From Bdellovibrionales bacterium (lineage in GTDB: Bacteria; Bdellovibrionota; Bdellovibrionia; Bdellovibrionales; UBA1609): a stretch of 64,000 bases of DNA. Within the stretch, counting starts at the first letter, position 1. The number at the start of each line of letters is the position of its first letter. This document shows positions 7,654 through 16,753 of the stretch, in pieces. Where the stretch lies: assembly GCA_023301025.1 (NCBI GenBank), contig JALZUR010000041.1, positions 53,575-117,574 of the forward strand, written 5' to 3'. Under the pieces are notes generated by a model. It was not told where the DNA came from. It saw only the letters and a program-made list of their open reading frames with translations, and ran no database searches. The position numbers and the translations under genes are program-made.

Positions 7654-9237
7654 TTATGTAATAATTGGTAGCCTATCACTCAAACTGTTCATAAGAGCGT
7701 TTGAGTAGGAGCTTGTGAACTGATTAAGACTAGAGTCACTGTAGCCTGGTCTATTGTTTCTTTCATACTCAGCTCTTGTATAACCATAACCTTGTAACAT
7801 ATTAGCCCAAAATCTTTGAATCGGCACACCAGGCCTTCTACCTGGAAAAGCGTTACTTCTTAAACCCATATTTGCAAGATTTCTATAGTCAACATAGTTG
7901 CCTGTATTAAAAAATCCTGACAAAGATCCAAAAGTTATAAGTGCAGCATTGTCATGTTGATGTGTTTGAGGTCCACACTCAAAGGTCCAAGTCACTAAAG
8001 AGTTGTCTAAAATAGAACCTGTTTGTCCATTCACAGTAACTGCGTTGAGCTTTGAAACTAAATTCGCAACAACTCTTTGTGCATTAATTCTATAACCTGT
8101 ATTTTGAAACAACAATGCACTTGCAGTTGAATCAGCTCTGTGTGCAATTTGCTCATGATAATTCCCACTATAACCCTGAGGCGCAGGATCTAAAAGCATT
8201 GTTGCAATACGAGTTGCACCACAAGAAAATGCAGCGACAGTTAAATCCACTAGAAGCTCCGAAGCTTCTATGTTTCCAGCTTTTCCTATGTCAGCAGGAT
8301 GCGAACTGTAAATAACATTTGCAGTATTTGGGCCTGTTACATCAGAACATGAATTTACAACATTTTTATATTTATTCTGTATATCGAAAAGGTTTTGTAC
8401 CGTTTCTTCAACTCTTTTTTTATCTTCACTAGAAATCCTTCTAGACTCTGTAGAGTTACCATTTAAAAGCCTATTGTAATCTTCATAAACACGATCTACG
8501 AGAAAGAACTTTTTATTTCGAGCTTCGTTTTAAGCATTGTTTGATTGATTTTCAAATTTGCTAAATACCGCATTGTAAATGCGGTCAATACGGTCTCCAG
8601 TTCTAGGTAAAAAAGAACCATTAGCAGCGTTAGTCATAAGAAAATTTGAATTGTTAATTGTTCTAACAGAATTATCTTCAGGGTTAGGATAAAACTTAGA
8701 AGAGTTTCCTAAAAATTGATCTATGGTAGGCCACTGGCGATTAGCCAAAGCTGTTCGAGATGGAGCACTTGCAATAGCAACTTTAGCTAAGTTTCCGGCA
8801 TAAACACCATTGTTATGACCTGAGTAAAAGGTTCCAAGATCAATACCTTCAAAAAGGTTCATCTTGGGAAGAAGAGGATTCATAAAAGAACCCAGAATAT
8901 AAGATAGTCTGGCTTGGTTGTTATCGACATTTCCACCAGGGTGATTAGGCTGAGTAGAGAGTAAAGTATTTAAGCTTGCATGTCTTATAGCGTGTCCATT
9001 AAGTAAAGTGGCATTTGTTAATAGAGCATTGTTATTTGGATTAAGAATAGTTTGAGGGGCAAGATCCCCTTCTCTTCTGTATCCACCATGGGGAGAACCA
9101 AACATAACAAGGTATTGTAGCTTCGGAAGAGTCTGAGCATGAGCTTTTGATAAAAGTGAAGGCAAAATTGGAAGAGAGAGTAAACTTCCTCCAAGCCCCT
9201 GCAAAAAATATCGACGGTTTAATTTATCATATTTCAT
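7654..9237 (-). pseudogene. Tat-exported DUF1552 protein, interrupted by an in-frame TAA
   Basis: One reading frame of 528 codons is split by a single TAA at 8530-8532 (codon 236). Both sides match DUF1552. The front half has a twin-arginine signal (NRRYFLQGLGG, cleavage after AHA) and FGSPHGGYR. The rear half has the Leu/Asp/Arg helix region after FFLVDRVYEDY, then LVTWTFECG and THQHDNA near the C-terminus. No second stop or frameshift occurs in the 291 codons after the TAA, so the break is recent, a sequencing error, or read through. An AAAAGGA site precedes the ATG. It follows the DUF1592-type gene by 19 bases and should be cotranscribed with it. DUF1552 has no established function. Confidence 0.8.
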
Positions 9238-9256
9238 CTCATCTATCCTTTTAAGC

Positions 9257-11056
9257 TTATAGTTTTCTTTTAAAGAATTCTGGTTGTGTAGGTATATATT
9301 TTATAGTTTCAACAATACTACCTGTTGAGATCATCTGTTTATAAAGATTTCTAGTAGCACAATCATTTTGCCCAATTCTATACAATTGCTTGTTTGCAAA
9401 ACTCCAAAGATTTGAATTAAAACAAGCAACTGCTCTTGGGCTTACTGCTAAGTTTAAATTTAACTCACGACTTCCGCTCAAAGTAGCGTTTATAATTTCA
9501 TCCCCTAGGAAAGCTTGTGTGTTTGACCTAACAGGCTTTACTGTTAAAATTTGGCCACTATTGTCACTCTCTTCAGGATAGTAAATATCCTCTTCCAATC
9601 GGTATCTGCCTAAAGGGTCAAAACCTTCGAATACAAAACCAAAAGGATTAATTAAACTCTTGTGACAACCAATACAGCTTGTGCCAGGAATTTCAGTAAT
9701 ACTTTCTACATACTCACGACCACTATGAGTGTCCAAAATTACTGCATCATCAGGTGCACCTGTATCTGCGGGTGCAGGCAAAGACCCACATAAAAAATCA
9801 TTGTAAACCTTAACACCTCTGTGAATAAGAGATGTAGATCCGTAACCGCTAATAAGCTGTTGGGCTCTAGTTAAGATTCCTGTACGTTCTGCAGATGGTG
9901 ATCGTACTAGACTTGCTTGCGCAAAGCTTCCATTCCAAATCTGTGTCCCATAAATTTCAGCTAAATCTGTAGTTCTTGGAAAAACATAATCAAGGGTCAT
10001 GAGTTCTTCATAGCCACCATTAATCTCCCACATAACATAATGCAAATAATCATAAACCTCTTGAATCATACTTTGCTTTAAATTTGCAGGACTTGTTAAA
10101 TTGCCAAGCTCTGCAAACATGCTATTTAGTGAGTTTACATCATCTCTAAAATCATGAGTGTGAGATGTTTTAAAAATCTGATTAGCCAAAGCTATAGTGA
10201 GTCTACTTTTTGTTAATGGCAAATTAATAAGACGTTCTGTTTGGTCTTTAATCTCTTGATCAGTCAAAGCACCATCACTTTCAGCTGCAAGCAGCAGATC
10301 ATTATCAGAAGTGCTTTGAGTTAAAAAATATGACAGTCGTGAGGCTTTTTCAAACGACGTTAATAAAACTTCTCCATTATTAAGATCAGAACTTCCGACT
10401 TCTAGATGATAGATAAATTTTGGAGACGAAAATAAAGTTGCAATTAGACTTTCATAGTCACCTAGTTCTGCCTGAAAAACTGATGAGTACCAAGATGCAT
10501 CTTCAACCGAAAACTGTCCCCTAAAAACAAGCTTTCCGAAACTTTGAATAAAACTAGACATACAGTTTACATCATTTAATTGATTTGAACATGGGCCTAA
10601 AACAGCTGTTCTAAGTTGAGCGGAACTCATAACAAAAGCTCCTACAGCTTCTGCAACATTAATCATACCTTCAATATGAATTTCAGATAAACTTTGATCA
10701 AAAAGGTCCAAGCCTTCATCAGAAAATTCATTTGGAATTTCATCAATCAAGGGCGTCACTTCGCTCATCAACTGATCTAATTGACTCTGCACTAAATAAG
10801 TACTGAAGATGTCATAAATACTGTTTTGAATTTCAAATTTATTAAGCCTTTTAAATGGAGACGTATTAGGAGCTCTTGTATCATTATCCTTACACGTGAA
10901 AAATGAAGGGTCCTCAATTTTACTAAATTCAATGTCTTCACTACTAGAATTGAGTACAACAGATTGTAACTGTCCACAGTTTTGAGAAATTAAGATTGAA
11001 AAGAAGATAAAAGAAATTGAGAAAAATTTTAAAATCGACAAAAACCTATATTCCAT
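9257..11056 (-). CDS. DUF1592/DUF1588/DUF1585 haem-site lipoprotein
   Basis: A 599-residue lipoprotein with a hydrophobic signal and Cys27 in SQNCGQ, an atypical lipobox. Domains in order: DUF1587-like (RLNKFEIQNSIYDIF, about 68-85), DUF1595-like, DUF1592 (SFEKASRLSYFLT), DUF1588 (RTGILTRAQQL, then the haem-type CIGCH within ESITEIPGTSCIGCHKS) and the conserved NPFGFVFEGFDPLGRYR segment, ending with a DUF1585-like tail. This is the Planctomycete-type cytochrome architecture, known in several phyla but of unknown function. The start lacks a clear ribosome-binding site; a TTG 12 bases downstream is an alternative. It forms a two-gene unit with the DUF1552 gene at 7654-9237. Confidence 0.85.
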   Translation of the reverse strand: MEYRFLSILKFFSISFIFFSILISQNCGQLQSVVLNSSSEDIEFSKIEDPSFFTCKDNDTRAPNTSPFKRLNKFEIQNSIYDIFSTYLVQSQLDQLMSEVTPLIDEIPNEFSDEGLDLFDQSLSEIHIEGMINVAEAVGAFVMSSAQLRTAVLGPCSNQLNDVNCMSSFIQSFGKLVFRGQFSVEDASWYSSVFQAELGDYESLIATLFSSPKFIYHLEVGSSDLNNGEVLLTSFEKASRLSYFLTQSTSDNDLLLAAESDGALTDQEIKDQTERLINLPLTKSRLTIALANQIFKTSHTHDFRDDVNSLNSMFAELGNLTSPANLKQSMIQEVYDYLHYVMWEINGGYEELMTLDYVFPRTTDLAEIYGTQIWNGSFAQASLVRSPSAERTGILTRAQQLISGYGSTSLIHRGVKVYNDFLCGSLPAPADTGAPDDAVILDTHSGREYVESITEIPGTSCIGCHKSLINPFGFVFEGFDPLGRYRLEEDIYYPEESDNSGQILTVKPVRSNTQAFLGDEIINATLSGSRELNLNLAVSPRAVACFNSNLWSFANKQLYRIGQNDCATRNLYKQMISTGSIVETIKYIPTQPEFFKRKL

Positions 11057-11157
11057 GTAGATTTGTCAGCTTTTAAAGCAAAAAAATTAAGCTATTACAC
11101 CTTTTAATTCTCAAGAAGAGACACTATTGTTATATTTTTGAACAAAAAACATCTTTA

Positions 11158-11186
11158 TAGACTTTAAATTATGTAGCCTTCATAAT
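11158..11186 (+). promoter_or_regulatory. Probable promoter of tex
   Basis: TAGACT and CATAAT are separated by 17 bases. The predicted start near 11193 would give a leader of about 20 bases containing the CAGGA ribosome-binding site before the ATG at 11214. Match to the sigma-70 consensus is 4/6 and 5/6. Confidence 0.45.
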
Positions 11187-11213
11187 GCAGACAAAACATC
11201 ACAGGATTTAATA

Positions 11214-13565
11214 ATGGACTCAACTACTACACTTGACTCAAAAGCTCTAGCATCATGTTTAAAAGAACTAAGCTTTAAAGAAACACAAATCAAAGGAAGC
11301 CTTAAACTTTTAATCACAGATAAAGCAAGCCTTCCCTTTGTTGCAAGATACAGAAAAGAAGCAACTGGTGGGCTAGATGATCTGTCTTTAATAAAAATTT
11401 TAGACTCTTACAACAGTGCTGTTCAGCTAGAAAAACGAAGAGAATTTATTATAGACAGTATTAAAAAACTAGAGAAATTAACACCGGAACTACAAAAAAA
11501 AATCTTAAACACAAATAAACTAAATCAACTTGAAGACATATACGCCCCCTTTAAAAGTAAACAAAAAACTAAAGCCCAAAAAGCTATAGATCAGGGGTTA
11601 GAACCTCTATCAATACTACTCTTAACGTCTTCAAAAGATATAAAAACTATTGAGAATGATGAATCCTCAAAGTTTATCAGTAAAGAAAAAGGAATCGAAA
11701 CTTTTACTCAAGCCTTAGAGGGTGCGATGAGTATCATCACAGAGAAAATCTCACATAATGAAAAAATTAAAGATAGAATTAGAAAAGCCTACTGGAGTGA
11801 AGGGCTTATAAAAGCAGGAACAAGAAAAGACTATGAAAAGATAGAAACTCATCAAAAGTATAAAGACTACTTTGAATTTGAGCAGAAAATATCAGAACTA
11901 AAAAACAAGAAAAACAGCTACAGGTATTTAGCACTGAGACGTGGAATGCTTGAAAAGGTGTTGAGTCTTGATATCACTTTAGATAAGGACACTGCCACAT
12001 CAATTATAAAAAATGAGATGTTTAATGATTTAGATAAGCTAGGCAGCTCTGAAATTATAGAAAAATGCATCACACGTTCATTTTCAGTCTATATAAGTAC
12101 AAGCCTTTCTTTAGAGATCAAAAATGAGCTTAAAGACTTAAGTGATCTTTCAGCCATTGAAGTTTTTGGAGAAAACTTAAAGAATTTACTTCTTCAACCC
12201 TACCTTGGACAAAAAGCTGTACTAGGTATTGATCCAGGTGTGAGAACAGGTTGTAAAGTTGTCGTTATTGATAAAAATGGCAACTATTTAATTGATACTG
12301 TTGTTTACCCACACCCTCCAAAAAACGATTCATTAGGAACAAAAAAATCTTTAGATCTTTTGATAGAAAAATTTGATATTAAGTATGTTGCCATTGGTAA
12401 TGGCACCTTTGGTAGAGAAACTCTAAGCTTTGTTCAAAAAAACATTGAAAGAGTTTCAAGTGGTAAAGTTAAAGCTCTTTTAGTTAATGAAGATGGTGCA
12501 AGTATTTATTCTGCAAGTGAAGTTGCAAGAGATGAGTTTCCAGATAAAGACGTAACTGTTAGAGGAGCTGTAAGTATTGCAAGGCGATTTCAAGACCCTT
12601 TAGGAGAACTTGTAAAGATCGATCCAAAATCTATTGGGGTAGGTCAGTACCAACATGATGTAAATGCCATAAAACTCAAAAAATCTCTCACGCAAGTTGT
12701 TGAAGGTTGCGTTAATCATGTGGGTGTAGACTTAAACACTGCAAGTGCCCCACTGCTCTCATACATCTCTGGTGTAGGGCAAGGGATGGCAAAAAACATT
12801 GTAGCTTTTAGAAAAAAGAATTCTGGTTTTTCTGAAAGGTCAGAGCTTTTAAAAGTATCGCGTTTTACAGAAAAAACCTTTGAAGAGTCAGCAGGTTTTT
12901 TACGAATCTATGATGCAAAAAACCCTTTGGACAGCACTTTTATTCACCCTGAAAACTACTCTATTTTAGAGAATTGGTGCTTAGAAAAAAAGATATCTTT
13001 AGAAGATCTTGTAAAAGAAGATTCAAAAATAAGAGAGCTTTCAAAAGATAAAAGCTTAAAAGAACAGATTGGTGAATTTACTTTTGAAGACATAGTGAAG
13101 TGTTTAAAATCCCCTAGTCAAGATCCAAGAACTGAGTTTAAACCGTTTGATTTCAGAAAAGACATTGAGACTATAGCCGACTTAAAAGTTGGAGGACATT
13201 ACCCTGGACAAGTAACAAATATCACTCAATTTGGAGCCTTTGTTGATATCGGCTTAAAAGAAAATGGCTTGATACACATATCACAAATGTCAGACACTTT
13301 TGTAGAAGACCCTTTAAAAGTTTTAAAAGTAGGGCAAGAGGTAAATGCACGAGTTTTAGAAGTAGATCAACAGAGAAAAAGGATTGCATTAAGTTTAAAA
13401 TCTGAAGACAAGCAAACAAAAGTTAAAGGGTCATTTAATAGTTCCTCAACTAGTAAAAAGCCTTTTAGCTCAAACAATCGTAATCAGCACGGTAAAGGTT
13501 TTAAGTCTAACAACACAGACGATAAGGATAATCCTTTTTCTGCTCTTAAGAAGCTTAAGCTTTAA
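11214..13565 (+). CDS. tex: Tex family S1 RNA-binding transcription accessory protein
   Basis: A 783-residue protein of normal Tex length. In order: Tex_N helical region (residues about 10-200, including PFVARYRKEATGGLDD), a YqgF/RNase H-like domain starting AVLGIDPGVRTGCK (about 334-460), helix-hairpin-helix repeats (about 500-570, NTASAPLLSYISGVG), and an S1 domain (about 658-727, GQVTNITQFGAFVDIG). A basic Ser/Lys/Asn-rich tail follows to residue 783. Tex proteins are cytoplasmic nucleic-acid-binding factors linked to transcription. A CAGGA site lies eight bases before the ATG. The gene appears monocistronic. Confidence 0.95.
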   Translation: MDSTTTLDSKALASCLKELSFKETQIKGSLKLLITDKASLPFVARYRKEATGGLDDLSLIKILDSYNSAVQLEKRREFIIDSIKKLEKLTPELQKKILNTNKLNQLEDIYAPFKSKQKTKAQKAIDQGLEPLSILLLTSSKDIKTIENDESSKFISKEKGIETFTQALEGAMSIITEKISHNEKIKDRIRKAYWSEGLIKAGTRKDYEKIETHQKYKDYFEFEQKISELKNKKNSYRYLALRRGMLEKVLSLDITLDKDTATSIIKNEMFNDLDKLGSSEIIEKCITRSFSVYISTSLSLEIKNELKDLSDLSAIEVFGENLKNLLLQPYLGQKAVLGIDPGVRTGCKVVVIDKNGNYLIDTVVYPHPPKNDSLGTKKSLDLLIEKFDIKYVAIGNGTFGRETLSFVQKNIERVSSGKVKALLVNEDGASIYSASEVARDEFPDKDVTVRGAVSIARRFQDPLGELVKIDPKSIGVGQYQHDVNAIKLKKSLTQVVEGCVNHVGVDLNTASAPLLSYISGVGQGMAKNIVAFRKKNSGFSERSELLKVSRFTEKTFEESAGFLRIYDAKNPLDSTFIHPENYSILENWCLEKKISLEDLVKEDSKIRELSKDKSLKEQIGEFTFEDIVKCLKSPSQDPRTEFKPFDFRKDIETIADLKVGGHYPGQVTNITQFGAFVDIGLKENGLIHISQMSDTFVEDPLKVLKVGQEVNARVLEVDQQRKRIALSLKSEDKQTKVKGSFNSSSTSKKPFSSNNRNQHGKGFKSNNTDDKDNPFSALKKLKL

Positions 13566-13643
13566 AAGCATGTAAGTTAGATTTTTAGATAAAATTTTAA
13601 GTTAAACCTACACTTCTAAACATAAAAGAACTATGTGTTTAGT

Positions 13644-14087
13644 ATGTTTCTAAAGAGTTTACAGGATTATCAACGAAAAGTTTTAGGGCTTCGCTTTAAG
13701 GGGAAGAGTCCTAATAGTTCAAAGTCTTTGGAGACTTCAGATACTTTTAAACAAAGAACCTCAAATAAAACATCTTCAATTAAGATTGCTTTTTTACTTA
13801 CAAATCCTGATTATGAGGCTGAGAGCGAGATGATTGAAAAAATCCAAGGACTTTTTAACACTACTCCAAAACTTTTATTTATTAAAAAAAGCTCTTCAGA
13901 TGCTTTGACAGAGAGTCCTCTATCTTCTTCATTTTATGCACAAAATTTATTCATATTTGGTAAAGACCTTAAAGTCCCAGATCAGATAACTTATGAAGAT
14001 GTTCATATATTTGATAGTTTTTCAGACATATCCAAAGAGCAAAACTTAAAAAAAGCGCTCTGGCTGACACTAAAAAACTACGCATAG
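13644..14087 (+). CDS. Conserved-looking cytoplasmic protein, function unknown
   Basis: A 147-residue protein with no signal peptide or membrane segment. The N-terminal 45 residues are basic and Ser/Lys-rich; the rest alternates short beta strands and helices (KIAFLLTNPDYEAE, KLLFIKK, NLFIFGKDL, VHIFDSF), suggesting a small alpha/beta fold. It loosely recalls the DUF6913 pattern of Bacteroidota, but I cannot assign it. The ATG at 13644 is chosen over an in-frame GTG nine bases upstream; neither has a strong ribosome-binding site. It lies alone between tex and the aldolase gene. Confidence 0.55.
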   Translation: MFLKSLQDYQRKVLGLRFKGKSPNSSKSLETSDTFKQRTSNKTSSIKIAFLLTNPDYEAESEMIEKIQGLFNTTPKLLFIKKSSSDALTESPLSSSFYAQNLFIFGKDLKVPDQITYEDVHIFDSFSDISKEQNLKKALWLTLKNYA

Positions 14088-14277
14088 GTGAAAAACCTTA
14101 AAAATTTCTTTAAATAGACTAAAATTTATCTATAAACCTTAAAAATACACTTAAATCTCAACCTCTCATCTGGTACAAAGCAAAGCATATATTAAGTAGT
14201 AAAAACACATAAAGCACATTGTTTTAGGGACATTAACATCGCCTCAATAACAAATTAAAGATATAAGTGAGATTTAA

Positions 14278-15195
14278 ATGACTGAAAGAGTAAAAGAGAT
14301 TTTAAGCTGGTATGGATCAGAAAACCCTGGAACCTTAACAAACCTAGCCCGTATCATGAACCACGGCACACTCTCTGGTACGGGAAAAATGGTTATCCTT
14401 CCTGTTGATCAGGGCTTTGAACACGGACCAGTCAGAACATTTTCTAACAATGCTGAAGGTTTTGATCCAGACTACCACTTTAACTTAGCAATTGAGAGTG
14501 GATGCAATGCTTATGCGGCTCCTCTAGGTTTTTTAGAAGCTGGCGCTTATAAATATGCTGGTGAAGTTCCTCTCATCTTAAAAATTAACAACTCTGATGT
14601 TTTATACAATTCTGGTGGGGCACCAATATCGGCTTTAACCTCATCAGTAGACGACGCTTTAAGACTTGGGTGTGTCGGCATTGGTTTTACAATATACCCT
14701 GGATCAAGCCACAGGAAGCAAATGTATGAAGAGATTGCTAGAGCTTCAAAAAAAGCTAAAGCCTGTGGTCTCGCCGTTGTAATATGGTCGTATGCACGAG
14801 GTGAGCATCTTTCAACAGAAGGTGAAACAGCAGTCGATGTTATTTCTTATGCCGCACAAATTGCTGCACAACTTGGTGCACACATTATTAAGGTAAAGCC
14901 ACCGACGGATCATATTGAACAAAAAGAAAATCAAACTGCAATTGATAAGAACTCTGTTGCAGTACGCACTTTAAAAGATCGTACTAAGCTTGTTGTTAAG
15001 TCATCTTTTAATGGGAAACGTATTGTGATTTTTAGCGGTGGAGCTGCCAAGAGCACTGAAGCTGTTTTAGAAGAGGTTCAGTCTTTGGCTGATGGTGGGA
15101 GCTTTGGTTCTATAATGGGAAGAAATGCTTTTCAACGACCAAAACCTGAAGCACTAAAGTTGTTAAATGATGTTATGAAAATCTATAAAAAATAA
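14278..15195 (+). CDS. fbaB: Class I fructose-bisphosphate aldolase (FbaB/DhnA type)
   Basis: A 305-residue cytoplasmic enzyme of the archaeal-type class I aldolase family, cleaving fructose 1,6-bisphosphate into glyceraldehyde 3-phosphate and dihydroxyacetone phosphate. Family features: ILPVDQGFEHGP near residue 40, a PLILKINNSD strand, GCVGIGFTIYPGS, AHIIKVKPP (a candidate Schiff-base Lys region around 208), then FSGGAAKS and GSIMGRNAFQRP phosphate-binding loops near the C-terminus. A GTGAG sequence lies before the ATG. It is followed by lysS 54 bases later. With glpX at 59721 it could serve gluconeogenesis. Confidence 0.9.
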   Translation: MTERVKEILSWYGSENPGTLTNLARIMNHGTLSGTGKMVILPVDQGFEHGPVRTFSNNAEGFDPDYHFNLAIESGCNAYAAPLGFLEAGAYKYAGEVPLILKINNSDVLYNSGGAPISALTSSVDDALRLGCVGIGFTIYPGSSHRKQMYEEIARASKKAKACGLAVVIWSYARGEHLSTEGETAVDVISYAAQIAAQLGAHIIKVKPPTDHIEQKENQTAIDKNSVAVRTLKDRTKLVVKSSFNGKRIVIFSGGAAKSTEAVLEEVQSLADGGSFGSIMGRNAFQRPKPEALKLLNDVMKIYKK

Positions 15196-15249
15196 AAAAC
15201 CTTTAAAAAATTTAAAGACCGTACCTTAAAAGACATAAACAGGAAACGT

Positions 15250-16749
15250 ATGATGGAAGAGACAAAAAAAGTAGAAGAGTCACAAAACAATCCTTTAAAA
15301 CAAGAAAAGATCATAAAGCTACAAAAGATGAGAGAGCTTGGAATTGATCCTTACCCTCACAACTTTGATAAGGTAGACTCTTTAAAAGATTTAAAAGAAA
15401 AGCTTAAAGACTTAGAAGCAGGAACTGTTACTGAGATAAAAGTACAAACTGCTGGGCGTCTTATGACCAAAAGACCTATGGGTAAAGCTGCTTTTTTTAA
15501 CATTCAAGATGAAGACGACAACATGCAGGTTTATTTAAAAACCTCTGAACTTAGCGAAATTGACCAGCAAGCATTTTCTTTAATAGACATTGGAGACATT
15601 GTTGGTGTTAACGGTTTTTTATTTAAGACAAGAAAAGGTGAGCCGAGCATTCATACAGAATCTTTTAAAGTTCTTTGTAAAACCACTGAACCTCTTCCAG
15701 AAAAGTATCATGGTGTTACCGACAAAGAACTAAGATATCGTTTTAGGCATTTAGACCTTGTAATGAATCCTGACATTAAAAAAATATTTAAGATGAGATC
15801 AAAAGTAATTTCAAGCATGAGAAATTACTTAGACAATAAAAGTTTTTTAGAAGTTGAAACCCCAGTGCTCCAATCAATTTACGGAGGGGCTGCCGCTTAC
15901 CCATTTTCTACTCATCACAGAGCATTAGACATGAAGCTTTTTTTAAAAATTAGTCCTGAACTCTACTTAAAGCGATTAATAGTAGGTGGATTTGAAAAGG
16001 TTTATGAGATAGGCAAAAACTTTAGAAACGAAGGCATTGATCGCACGCACAACCCTGAGTTTACTATGCTTGAGTATTATGAGGCTTATACAGATTATAA
16101 CTACCAGATGACACAATTTGAAGACCTTATTGCATACACTGCAAAAGAGGTTACAGGATCAACAACTGTAATGTTTGATGGAAAAGAGTTAAACTTAAGT
16201 CCTCCATGGAGACGACTAACTGTTTATGATGCTATTAAAGAGTATGGTGAAGGGCTAGATGTAGAAGCATGCTCAGCAGATGAACTTTATGAAAAAGTAA
16301 AATCTATTGATCCCGGCTATAAGGGTGCGAAAACTCACGGGCATCTAACCATGGAAATTTTTGATCATTTTGTTGAGCCGAAAATTTGGGATCCTGTATT
16401 TATAACAGATTTCCCCAAAGAGATCTCGCCACTTACAAAATCGCACAGAGACAAACCAAACCTAGTGGAGCGCTTTGAGCCTTTATGTGCAGGTATGGAG
16501 ATTGGAAACTCTTACACTGAGCTTAATGACCCACTTGATCAAAAAGAACGCCTTGAAGCACAAGAAGCCCTTAGAGTTATTGATGAAGAGGCTCAACCCA
16601 TGGACAAAGATTTTATTCATGCCATTGAAGTTGGAATGCCCCCTACAGGTGGTGTTGGTATTGGAATAGAGAGAATTGTGATGCTACTTACTGGGCAATC
16701 AAGCATTAGAGATATTCTCTTTTTCCCAACCATGAGACATAAAAACTAA
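15250..16749 (+). CDS. lysS: Lysyl-tRNA synthetase, class II
   Basis: A 499-residue class II synthetase that charges tRNA-Lys. It has an N-terminal OB-fold anticodon-binding domain (about 60-170), motif 1 (around FLEVETPVLQ), motif 2 with FRNEGIDRTHNPEFT (about 257-271) and motif 3 GIGIERIVMLLTG (about 469-481). The length is normal. An AGGAAA site precedes a double ATG; the first is used here. The stop is four bases before recG, so the two are probably cotranscribed. Confidence 0.95.
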   Translation: MMEETKKVEESQNNPLKQEKIIKLQKMRELGIDPYPHNFDKVDSLKDLKEKLKDLEAGTVTEIKVQTAGRLMTKRPMGKAAFFNIQDEDDNMQVYLKTSELSEIDQQAFSLIDIGDIVGVNGFLFKTRKGEPSIHTESFKVLCKTTEPLPEKYHGVTDKELRYRFRHLDLVMNPDIKKIFKMRSKVISSMRNYLDNKSFLEVETPVLQSIYGGAAAYPFSTHHRALDMKLFLKISPELYLKRLIVGGFEKVYEIGKNFRNEGIDRTHNPEFTMLEYYEAYTDYNYQMTQFEDLIAYTAKEVTGSTTVMFDGKELNLSPPWRRLTVYDAIKEYGEGLDVEACSADELYEKVKSIDPGYKGAKTHGHLTMEIFDHFVEPKIWDPVFITDFPKEISPLTKSHRDKPNLVERFEPLCAGMEIGNSYTELNDPLDQKERLEAQEALRVIDEEAQPMDKDFIHAIEVGMPPTGGVGIGIERIVMLLTGQSSIRDILFFPTMRHKN

Positions 16750-16753
16750 TTTT

